Below, in pieces: positions 7,092 through 13,755 of a stretch of 13,755 nt of DNA (position 1 is the stretch's first letter; every line of letters starts with the position of its first letter). Under the pieces are notes generated by a model that saw only the letters and a list, made by a program, of their open reading frames with translations, had not been told where the DNA came from and made no database searches. The position numbers and the translations under genes are program-made. This stretch comes from Acholeplasmatales bacterium (GTDB taxonomy: Bacteria > Bacillota_I > Bacilli_A > Acholeplasmatales > Anaeroplasmataceae), in contig CAAGJD010000188.1 of assembly GCA_900770055.1 (NCBI GenBank), positions 1-13,755 on the forward strand. Direction: 5' to 3'.

Positions 7092-8261
7092 TTAGATAAT
7101 TCTTAAAATCATACATTTTAAATATAATTGCTCATTTGATTGTAATAATGCTGGATGATCAGGTGATTGAATTCTAAAATCTAAGAATTGAACCTTTCTT
7201 TTAGAATCAATTGCGGCATCCTTAACCATACTCATAAATAAATCAGGAGTCATATGCTGACTACATGAAAATGTTAATAAATAGCCACCTGATTTAATTA
7301 TCTTCATTGCCTGAAGATTAATCTCCTTATAGCCACGATAAGCTTTTTTTACTGTTGTTTTATCCTTTGTAAAAGCAGGTGGGTCTAAAACAATGACATC
7401 ATATTTATTATCATTTTCAGGATTTCTTAAAAAATCAAAAACATCTACACATACTGCCTCTAGCTGATTAAATCCATTTAATCTTGCGTTATTCATTATA
7501 TCTTCGCAAGCTAGCTTAGATATATCACAGGCTGTAACTTTTAAGGCTCCATACTTACATGCATGTAATGCAAAACCACCAACATTAGAAAAACAGTCAA
7601 GAACTATCTTATCCTTAGCATAAAGCTTCATAATATCACGATTTAATTTTTGGTCTAAAAAGTATCCTGTTTTTTGACCATTTTCTAAATCAACAATAAA
7701 CTTAATTTCATTTTCTTCTACTACAATTCTTGGATTGAAATTTCCATATATTGGTCCCTTAATTAAAGGTAGACCTTCTTTTTCTCTTACTGGCATATCA
7801 CTACGTTCATATATTCCTTTTGGATTTAATAATTCAATTAATATATCAATAATATCTTTTTTTATCATATCCATACCTAAAGACATAAATTGAACTGATA
7901 AATAATCTCCGTATTTGTCTACAACAAGTCCAGGTAAGAAATCTGCCTCACTAAATACTACTCTAGTACAAGTAGGTAAAAAGCCTAAATTTTTTCTATG
8001 CTCTATAGCCAAATTGATTCTTTTTTTGAAAAAATCTTTGTCTATTATTTCATTTTCATCTAGCGATAAAAATCTTACCATTATTTTAGATGAAGTATTT
8101 AAAAAGCCATAGCCAATAAATTCTTTATTAGATGATAGTACCTTACATATCTTACCATTTTCAATAGTACCTAAAAAATTATTTATTTCATTATTAAATA
8201 CCCAAGGAAAGCCATTAAGCTTTTCAATTTCTTCATTTTTATTTAAAATAACACTTAACAT
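7092..8261 (-). CDS. rlmI: RlmI-type 23S rRNA (cytosine-C5) methyltransferase
   Basis: This 389-residue class I SAM-dependent methyltransferase of the RlmI (YccW) family has the usual length. An N-terminal PUA-type RNA-binding domain covers about residues 1-75. Then come a linker domain and the catalytic domain. The family motif GQKTGYFLDQ lies at 195-204, the SAM motif DCFSNVGGFALHA at 222-234, ACDIS at 244-248, DPPAF at 293-297 and the catalytic cysteine in TFSCSQH (C333). The Escherichia coli relative methylates C1962 of 23S rRNA, and the same target is likely here. An AAAGGAG site sits 6 nt before the ATG. It follows the GH105 gene by 11 nt and is the last gene of the unit. Its function is unrelated to those neighbours, so the grouping is probably historical. 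Confidence 0.88.
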   Translation of the reverse strand: MLSVILNKNEEIEKLNGFPWVFNNEINNFLGTIENGKICKVLSSNKEFIGYGFLNTSSKIMVRFLSLDENEIIDKDFFKKRINLAIEHRKNLGFLPTCTRVVFSEADFLPGLVVDKYGDYLSVQFMSLGMDMIKKDIIDILIELLNPKGIYERSDMPVREKEGLPLIKGPIYGNFNPRIVVEENEIKFIVDLENGQKTGYFLDQKLNRDIMKLYAKDKIVLDCFSNVGGFALHACKYGALKVTACDISKLACEDIMNNARLNGFNQLEAVCVDVFDFLRNPENDNKYDVIVLDPPAFTKDKTTVKKAYRGYKEINLQAMKIIKSGGYLLTFSCSQHMTPDLFMSMVKDAAIDSKRKVQFLDFRIQSPDHPALLQSNEQLYLKCMILRII

Positions 8262-8272
8262 ATAATCTCCTT

Positions 8273-9619
8273 TTATTTAGAATTATTCATATTATTTCCA
8301 TATCGATATTCTAAATAAGCCATAATAAATGGTCCTACTCCCTTTGCATCATCAACACCTACTGGTTCTGCAAGATAATATTCTACACTACCATCACGAT
8401 AAGTCTTATTTTCAGGACCCAAACCAGCCGTAATACATATATCATTAAGACAACCATTTTTGAAGGAATGATCATAAATACCTTCAAATATTTGCTTACC
8501 AATAGGTAAATAGCTATTATTAATATAGCCTAATCTAGCTGCCTTTAATATTGAATAAGCAACCATTGAGCTACCTGATGACTCTAAATAATTTTCTACT
8601 ATTGTATCCTGAGTATATTTATCATTTTTTAAAGACTTAAAATATTCATATGGTACATTAACACTATATTTCATTTTATCGATAATTTGATAAAACATTC
8701 CTGTTGACTTATCCTGATATCTAAGTATTCCATTTATTGCTTCGCTTAGTAAAGAGATTAAATAATCTCTATTAGCTCCAGCCTCAAAATACTCAATAGC
8801 ATCACATAGTGATACAATATACCAACCCATAGATCTTAACCAATGGTTTTTGCTACAGCCATTAGTTTGAGCCCAAAAGATAGTTTTTGTTGTATCATAG
8901 CCATGATAATATAGACCTGTTTCTGAATTAAACATATTATTTCTAATGGTCTTATACTGTGATATTATTTCATCTAATATTTCTGGTTTATTATATGTAA
9001 TAGCATATCTTGCATAAAATGGTACATACATATACATTCCATCGAGCCATATTTGATTTAAATAAGAAACCTTATGTGAGAAATTATTTGTTCCACTCGC
9101 TTTAGGAATTTCAAGAAGTTTATCATAAGTATAGCCTATAGCTTTTTGATATCTTATATCATTTGTCAAGTTATATAAATCAAATAGAATTCTTGATGCA
9201 CATATAGTATCTAGCTCACCTTCAGTAAAACCTATAGCAGAGCTATCCTTTAAATTTAAAAAATAACCATTACTATCAATATAATAATTAACATAATTAA
9301 TTATAAAATTAGAATATTTTGTTTCATTAGTAATATGATATAGATTAATTAATGAATTTAAAAAAACACCATCAATATAATTCCATTTACCTTTAAAGCC
9401 TTCTTTATTCCAATAAGGAATATAGCTTTCAGTATTTTCAAGAAGTGTATTAAAATAGTCTTCAAGACTTTGATAAATATCATCACGATTTTCATTTATA
9501 TCAGTTGAAATAATAGATGTTGGACTTGTTGTGGTATTAGAAGTTAAATTATTGTTTGAACAACTAACAAATAATAAAGAAATGATTAATAATAAAGCTA
9601 ATATCTGTAACTTTTTCAT
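8273..9619 (-). CDS. Lipoprotein glycosidase, GH105/GH88-like (unsaturated rhamnogalacturonyl hydrolase type)
   Basis: The 448-residue precursor has a lipoprotein signal: KK, a hydrophobic run (5-18) and lipobox FVSC with lipidation at C20. A Ser/Thr/Asn-rich linker follows (21-45), so the enzyme should be tethered outside the membrane. The (alpha/alpha)6-barrel domain matches GH105 proteins such as YteR and YesR: IWLDGMYM (190-197, with D193 as the probable catalytic acid), RSMGWY (262-267), LESSGSSMVAYSILKAARLG (345-364) and KGVGPFIMAYLEY (426-438). The family removes unsaturated uronic acid from oligosaccharides made by pectin or glycosaminoglycan lyases. No lyase or sugar transporter is beside it. 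The start overlaps the stop of the DUF3320-like gene by one base (TAATG), with GAGGG upstream. Confidence 0.8.
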   Translation of the reverse strand: MKKLQILALLLIISLLFVSCSNNNLTSNTTTSPTSIISTDINENRDDIYQSLEDYFNTLLENTESYIPYWNKEGFKGKWNYIDGVFLNSLINLYHITNETKYSNFIINYVNYYIDSNGYFLNLKDSSAIGFTEGELDTICASRILFDLYNLTNDIRYQKAIGYTYDKLLEIPKASGTNNFSHKVSYLNQIWLDGMYMYVPFYARYAITYNKPEILDEIISQYKTIRNNMFNSETGLYYHGYDTTKTIFWAQTNGCSKNHWLRSMGWYIVSLCDAIEYFEAGANRDYLISLLSEAINGILRYQDKSTGMFYQIIDKMKYSVNVPYEYFKSLKNDKYTQDTIVENYLESSGSSMVAYSILKAARLGYINNSYLPIGKQIFEGIYDHSFKNGCLNDICITAGLGPENKTYRDGSVEYYLAEPVGVDDAKGVGPFIMAYLEYRYGNNMNNSK

Positions 9620-10107
9620 TATAATAAGCCCTCAATATATTCTAAATAATTTCTAGCCTTTTCTGTTAATACCTCATAACCAAAATAAGATAAGATAGCT
9701 CGATATAATTCTTCACCATGTTTATTAAGGCTTCTTGCAAGTAAGATAAGCTCTTGATTAGGAATATCATATATTTGTCTATTAGAATTTATTCTTAAAA
9801 ATATAGGAGTAAATATACCATCTGTAGGCCATAACACCTTATCATATAAGTTATCAGTAATAGGAAAACCTAATATCTTAATTTGATCTTCAATAATATC
9901 TAAAGCCTTTTGACTGATTTTCTTTATTTCAAAGGCTTCTCTAAGTCTTTGTTTTAATGTATTCATTGTTAATGGAGCTTCAGTTGTAATTATTGCTTCT
10001 AAATTATATTTTAGTGCTTCTAATGTTTCTTGATCATTAGAATATAATGAATCAAGACTCATTTTTTTCATTTCATTACAAAATAAATAATTTTTAGTGT
10101 TTATCAT
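9619..10107 (-). CDS. Stand-alone DUF3320-like small protein
   Basis: This 162-residue soluble protein has no signal peptide. Residues about 30-100 read like the DUF3320 module: LEAIITTEAPLTMNTLKQRL (36-55), then REAFEIKKISQKALDIIEDQ (56-75), then a short beta-rich stretch ending DKVLWP (88-93). DUF3320 is normally known as a C-terminal appendage of large DNA/RNA helicase-like proteins and as a probable winged-helix-like fold. Here it stands alone with a helical C-terminal tail (115-162), so no enzymatic function can be given. AGGAG lies 7 nt before the ATG. The gene is 9 nt downstream of the ABC exporter and is translationally coupled to the GH105 gene. The family assignment rests on recognition alone and is moderate. 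Confidence 0.55.
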   Translation of the reverse strand: MINTKNYLFCNEMKKMSLDSLYSNDQETLEALKYNLEAIITTEAPLTMNTLKQRLREAFEIKKISQKALDIIEDQIKILGFPITDNLYDKVLWPTDGIFTPIFLRINSNRQIYDIPNQELILLARSLNKHGEELYRAILSYFGYEVLTEKARNYLEYIEGLL

Positions 10108-10116
10108 ATAAATCTC

Positions 10117-11880
10117 CTATCTATTAAATTGCGCATCATATAGCTTTTTATATTCGCCATCAATACTCATAAGAGTATCATGTGAGCCTGATTCTTTAAT
10201 CTCTCCATCCATTACAACAAGAATTTCATCAGCATTTCTAATTGTTGATAATCTATGAGCAACAACCAAAGTTGTTCTGCCAACACATAAATCATCTAAA
10301 GCCTTTTGAATTAATATTTCTGTTGTATTATCTAGAGCACTAGTTGCTTCATCTAAAATTAATATAGAAGGATTCTTTAGAAACACTCTCGCAATTGATA
10401 ATCTTTGTTTTTGTCCACCAGACAATCTAATTCCTCTTTCACCTATTTGAGTATCATAGCCATTCTCTAAAGTTAAGATATAATCATGAATATTAGCTTT
10501 TTTTGCGGCTTCAACAACTTCTTCAAAAGTAGCATCCAATCTACCATATAAAATATTTTCTTTAATAGATCCATTAAATAAAAATACATCTTGCTCAACT
10601 ATACCAATATTTTTTCTTAGACTTTCAAAGGTTAGATTATTAATATCATAATTATCAATTGTTATACTACCTGAGGTAACCTTATAAAAATTAGGAATTA
10701 GATGACATATTGTTGTTTTTCCACCTCCAGATGGTCCAACTAATGCGACCTTTTTACCCTTTGGTATACTAAAGCTAACACTTTTTAAAACACTTTTAAT
10801 TTCTTCAATATCTAAATCATTAATAATATCTTTATTTTTATATTCAAAAGTTACATTATTAAAGCTGATATCACCTTCTAATACTTCAACATCAATCGCA
10901 TCAGGGTTAACTTTTTCTATATCCTCATCCATTATTTCTAAGAATCTTTTAAAGCCTGTAACACCATTTTGATACTGCTCAACAAAATTAATTAGGGTTG
11001 TTAGTGGTGTGATAAATAGACTAACTGAAACAACAAAGGTTGTATAATCAGCAATTTCAATTTTATTTAAAGCTGCTAAAATTCCACCAACACATAATAA
11101 TACAACATTAAAAATATCTGTAACAAAGGTTGTAGAGGAATGAAATTGCCCCATTGCTTTATAAGCAATACTTCTTGATTTAACGTATTCCTTATTACCA
11201 ACCTCAAATTTATTAAGCTCATGTTCACTATTAGTAAAAGCCTTAGTTACTCTTATTCCTGTAATAGATGATTCTAATGAACCATTAATTTGAGCAACAG
11301 ATTTTCTAGTTTCTGTAAATGCTTTATTCATTTTCTTTCTTAATACTAAGGTTATAATTATTAAAAATGGTATACATGCTAAAATTAATAAGGCAAATAT
11401 CCAATTAATAGAGATTAAATAAATAAAAGATAATATTATAGAAATACCACAAATAAAAATATTTTCAGGTCCGTGATGAGCAAGTTCAGAAACCTCCATT
11501 AAATCATTAGTCATTCTTGACATAATTTTTCCAGTTTCATGCTCATCGTAATAAGAAAATGGTAGCTTTTGAAGCCTATTAAACATATCTCTTCTCATAT
11601 CAGCCTGCATCTTAACACCAATAACATGTCCATAATATTGAACAAAATATCTAAGTAACGCTCTAAGAAAATAACAGCCTAATAGGGCAAGAGAAAAAAT
11701 AATAATAAAATTGATTTTATTATCAATTACTATTTCATTATTAGGAACTATTTCCTTTAATACTTTATTTGTTAATATTGGGTATCCCATACCTATTATA
11801 GCGATTAAAAGTGATGCAAGCATATCTAAAAGAAACATCAGCTTGTATGGCTTATAATAGCTAATGAATTTTTTTAACAT
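10117..11880 (-). CDS. ABC exporter half-transporter (MsbA/LmrA-like, type IV)
   Basis: This 587-residue fused transmembrane-ATPase half-transporter should work as a dimer. The membrane domain (about 1-310) has six hydrophobic segments and the intracellular-loop motif YDEHETGKIMSRMTND (111-126). The nucleotide-binding domain (about 335-587) has Walker A GPSGGGKTT (382-390), Q-loop EQD (Q430), signature LSGGQ (486-490), Walker B ILILDE (506-511) and the H-loop VVAHR (H542), so it looks fully active. An extra acidic stretch of about ten residues (DIINDLDIEE) lies between the A-loop region and VLKSVSF. The cargo is unknown; drugs or lipids are usual for the family. The start at 11880 is chosen for the AAAGGAGGG site. 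An upstream in-frame start at 11928 would sit in the promoter. It leads a four-gene unit. Confidence 0.88.
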   Translation of the reverse strand: MLKKFISYYKPYKLMFLLDMLASLLIAIIGMGYPILTNKVLKEIVPNNEIVIDNKINFIIIFSLALLGCYFLRALLRYFVQYYGHVIGVKMQADMRRDMFNRLQKLPFSYYDEHETGKIMSRMTNDLMEVSELAHHGPENIFICGISIILSFIYLISINWIFALLILACIPFLIIITLVLRKKMNKAFTETRKSVAQINGSLESSITGIRVTKAFTNSEHELNKFEVGNKEYVKSRSIAYKAMGQFHSSTTFVTDIFNVVLLCVGGILAALNKIEIADYTTFVVSVSLFITPLTTLINFVEQYQNGVTGFKRFLEIMDEDIEKVNPDAIDVEVLEGDISFNNVTFEYKNKDIINDLDIEEIKSVLKSVSFSIPKGKKVALVGPSGGGKTTICHLIPNFYKVTSGSITIDNYDINNLTFESLRKNIGIVEQDVFLFNGSIKENILYGRLDATFEEVVEAAKKANIHDYILTLENGYDTQIGERGIRLSGGQKQRLSIARVFLKNPSILILDEATSALDNTTEILIQKALDDLCVGRTTLVVAHRLSTIRNADEILVVMDGEIKESGSHDTLMSIDGEYKKLYDAQFNR

Positions 11881-11899
11881 AGAAATCCCTCCTTTATTT

Positions 11900-11928
11900 A
11901 TTATACATATTTGGTAATTCACAAACAA
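11900..11928 (-). promoter_or_regulatory. Promoter of the ABC exporter unit
   Basis: The minus strand shows TTGTTT (11928 to 11923), a 17-nt spacer and TATAAT (11905 to 11900). The transcript would start only a few bases before the AAAGGAGGG ribosome site of the ABC gene, giving a very short leader. This supports the ATG at 11880 over the farther in-frame start. Confidence 0.55.
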
Positions 11929-12086
11929 GAATTTACCACATTTTTACGAAGTTTCTCCATATTTTTATTATAATAATACGATAATTATTAAGTAAAATAT
12001 AGGTGTCTAAGAAAGAAAGGAGAATGAATATACTCATCTTAGAACATCATCCAAAAATAAAATATAACCCCCCGAACTTTTATAGG

Positions 12087-12121
12087 AAAAAAATAATCCT
12101 AAGCCTTTAATCAGCTTAGGA
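12087..12121 (-). terminator. Terminator after serS, also terminator-like in reverse
   Basis: An 8-bp perfect stem TCCTAAGC/GCTTAGGA (12097-12104 with 12114-12121, loop 9 nt) lies 7 nt after the serS stop. On the minus strand it is followed by TTATTTTTTT. On the plus strand it is followed by eight T residues (12123-12130), so it could work in both directions. Confidence 0.8.
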
Positions 12122-12128
12122 ATTTTTT

Positions 12129-13415
12129 TTATCTATTTGGCTTAATAATTGAAACTCCACCCATATATGGTCTTAAAGCAAGAGGAATATTAATACTTCC
12201 ATCCTCATTATAATTATTTTCAATAAATGCGATTAAGCCTCTAGGGGATGCAACAACTGTATTATTTAATGTATGTACTAGATAAGTACCATTATCACCC
12301 TTAGTTCTAATACCTAAACGTCTAGCCTGTGCATCACCAAGTGTTGAACAAGAGCCAACCTCAAAATATTTCTTTTGTCTTGGACTCCAAGCCTCTACAT
12401 CACATGATTTAACCTTTAAATCTGCTAAATCACCAGTACAGCACTCTAGTGTTCTAACTGGTACGTCAAGGCTTCTAAAGAATTCAACAGAATATTGCCA
12501 CATTTTATTGTACCAATCCATACTGTCCTCTGGCTTACAAATTACGATCATCTCTTGTTTTTCAAATTGATGAACACGATAGATTCCACGCTCTTCAATA
12601 CCGTGTGCTCCAACTTCTTTTCTAAAGCATGGAGAATATGATGTTAAAGTAATAGGTAATTCATTTTCTTTAACAATTTGATTTTTAAATCTACCAATCA
12701 TTGAATGCTCTGATGTACCAATTAAATATAAATCCTCACCTTCAATTTTATACATCATATTTTCCATTTCAGCAAAGCTCATAACTCCTGAAACAACATC
12801 ACTTCTAATCATGAATGGTGGAATACAATATTTAAAGCCCTTATTAATCATAAAATCTCTTGCATAGCTTAGCATTGCAGAATGTAATCTTGCAATATCA
12901 CCACATAGGTAATAAAAACCATTACCACTAGTTCTGCCTGATGCATCCTTATCAAGACCATCAAATCTTGCGATAATATCAGCATGATATGGGATTTCAT
13001 AGCTTGGTACTACAGGCTCACCATATTTTTGATTTTCAACATTTTCGCTATCATCCTTACCTACAGGAACACTTGCATCAACAATGTTAGGAATAACCAT
13101 CATTCTTTTGTTAAGCTCTACCTCAAGTGCCTCTAGTTCTGGATCAATTTGAGCAATTCTTTCATTATTTTTCGCAACTGTAGCCTTAATCTCATTAGCC
13201 TCTTCAATCTTCTTTTCCTTCATTAATAAGCCAATTTGTTTACTTAAGCCATTTCTTGCAGCTCTTAAAGCTTCGCCTTCAGCCTTTAAAGCTCTAATCT
13301 TTTTATCAATTTCAATAGCTTCATCTACAAGTGGTAGCTTTGCATCTTGAAATTTCTTTTTAATGTTTTCCTTTACAATTTCTGGATTTTCTCTTAAAAA
13401 CTTAATATCTAGCAT
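12129..13415 (-). CDS. serS: Seryl-tRNA synthetase (SerRS), TSE-type active site
   Basis: This 428-residue class II aminoacyl-tRNA synthetase charges tRNA-Ser in the cytoplasm. Residues about 30-105 form the long antiparallel coiled coil that grips the extra arm of tRNA-Ser (many KK, EE and AL heptad-like repeats). The catalytic core includes GTSEHS (233-238), motif 2 CFRKEVGAHG (263-272) with RVHQFEKQE (280-288), the serine and zinc-free core SCSTLGDAQARRLGIR (355-370), and motif 3 NNTVVASPRGLIAFIENN (384-401), ending in LRPYMGG. The TSE, RVHQFEK and SPR forms differ from the TAE, RQHQF and GRT forms of common bacterial SerRS. They match a second subtype that occurs in Clostridia and resembles eukaryotic enzymes. 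AGGAGGAG lies 6 nt before the ATG. Expression is under a T-box leader. Confidence 0.95.
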   Translation of the reverse strand: MLDIKFLRENPEIVKENIKKKFQDAKLPLVDEAIEIDKKIRALKAEGEALRAARNGLSKQIGLLMKEKKIEEANEIKATVAKNNERIAQIDPELEALEVELNKRMMVIPNIVDASVPVGKDDSENVENQKYGEPVVPSYEIPYHADIIARFDGLDKDASGRTSGNGFYYLCGDIARLHSAMLSYARDFMINKGFKYCIPPFMIRSDVVSGVMSFAEMENMMYKIEGEDLYLIGTSEHSMIGRFKNQIVKENELPITLTSYSPCFRKEVGAHGIEERGIYRVHQFEKQEMIVICKPEDSMDWYNKMWQYSVEFFRSLDVPVRTLECCTGDLADLKVKSCDVEAWSPRQKKYFEVGSCSTLGDAQARRLGIRTKGDNGTYLVHTLNNTVVASPRGLIAFIENNYNEDGSINIPLALRPYMGGVSIIKPNR

Positions 13416-13435
13416 ATTTATCTCCTCCTAAAAAA

Positions 13436-13461
13436 CAAAAAGCCCTTAGATTCCTAAGGAC
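13436..13461 (-). terminator. T-box regulatory terminator upstream of serS
   Basis: On the minus strand an 8-bp stem (GTCCTTAG with CTAAGGGC, including one G-U pair, loop GAAT) is followed by TTTTTGTTTTTT. Its left arm shares the CCTT that pairs with AAGG of the T-box antiterminator, so the two structures exclude each other. Confidence 0.85.
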
Positions 13462-13634
13462 GAATAATCGCGGTGCCACCTTAATTCTAGCATTAGCTAG
13501 CTCTTTTATCTCTTAACGCGAGTAACGATTCTCATCAAGGGTAGATTCATTTAGACATTATACTACTTCACACCAACCAGTAGTTCTCTTAAATAAGGTT
13601 ATTAAATTACTATTCCCTCTCTTTTGAGATTCCG
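13442..13634 (-). promoter_or_regulatory. Serine T-box leader riboswitch (specifier UCU)
   Basis: The minus strand carries the T-box sequence AAGGTGGCACCGCG (13482 to 13469). Its bulge UGGC would pair with the acceptor end of tRNA-Ser, including the G discriminator base. About 60 nt upstream, GAA-TCT-ACCC (specifier at 13545-13543) is the typical specifier-loop context, and UCU is a serine codon. GGTTGGTGTGAAG further upstream fits the distal part of stem I. Uncharged tRNA-Ser should stabilise the antiterminator and allow serS transcription. Confidence 0.92.
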
Positions 13635-13640
13635 AAAAAT

Positions 13641-13669
13641 ATTATAACATATTCTTTTATAACAATCAA
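13641..13669 (-). promoter_or_regulatory. Strong sigma-A-type promoter of serS
   Basis: The minus strand has TTGATT (13669 to 13664), a 17-nt spacer and TATAAT (13646 to 13641) with an extended TGT just before it. Transcription would begin near 13634, immediately upstream of T-box stem I. Confidence 0.8.
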
Positions 13670-13755
13670 AGAATTTATTCTTTATTTTGTGTTTCCCCAT
13701 TTTTTAATTCATGTCAAAAAACACCAAAATCATGCCATTCTAAAAGGAACATTCA
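13670..13755. other. Right edge, no supported gene
   Basis: The stretch between the serS promoter and the window edge contains only very short open frames on either strand, none with a ribosome site or recognisable product. The end of an upstream minus-strand gene could lie just outside. Confidence 0.4.

Noticed and set aside
7915..8112. Plus-strand open frame opposite rlmI
   Set aside because: It lies wholly antisense to a well-supported gene, and its translation has no family features or ribosome site.
11990..12040. Weak hairpin CTAAGA/TCTTAG in the serS-ABC gap as a regulatory RNA
   Set aside because: Only six base pairs with a 24-nt loop and no conserved motif, so it is expected by chance in such AT-rich DNA.
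12024..12110. Plus-strand 28-codon ORF with a GGAG just before its ATG
   Set aside because: The GGAG is only two bases from the ATG, the frame runs into the serS terminator stem, and the peptide resembles nothing recognised.

Overview
The window is a very AT-rich stretch of a Gram-positive, probably spore-forming Bacillota genome, of Erysipelotrichia or Clostridia type. The grounds are a SpoVT-like sporulation regulator, a T-box-controlled serS, an N-terminal lipobox on a secreted glycosidase, strong AGGAGG-type ribosome sites and sigma-A-like promoters. The taxonomic placement is inference. All intact genes lie on the minus strand, so the window reads biologically from right to left. The only plus-strand gene material is a decayed site-specific recombinase.

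From the right: serS stands alone behind a strong promoter and a serine-specific T-box leader (specifier UCU), and it ends at a hairpin terminator. A second transcription unit has its own promoter. It encodes an ABC exporter, a small DUF3320-like protein, a GH105-type lipoprotein glycosidase and an RlmI-type rRNA methyltransferase, packed 9 to 11 nt apart or overlapping by 1 nt, and ends at a clear terminator (7063-7087).

The third unit (7010 down to 2788) holds a PHP-domain phosphoesterase, an alkaline-phosphatase-superfamily phosphodiesterase and a divergent enzyme I-like PEP-utilising phosphotransferase. They are joined by a 1-nt overlap and a 4-nt gap. A 14-bp inverted repeat follows; it both resembles a terminator and buries the ribosome binding site of the next gene, a SpoVT/AbrB-type regulator. 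This unit is the least explained part of the window. It has enzyme I chemistry without HPr or EII partners, next to two phosphoesterases and a developmental regulator.

Beyond the recombinase remnant (about 2416-2806, plus strand) lies a two-gene unit of a VTC-domain (triphosphate-tunnel) protein and a DUF4956 membrane protein overlapping by 43 nt. This pair is often found with CotH kinases, but none is present here. The left edge carries a DUF523 (TudS-like) iron-sulfur protein and a short TPR-like hypothetical ORF that may be truncated. No tRNA, rRNA, CRISPR array or intact insertion sequence was seen.
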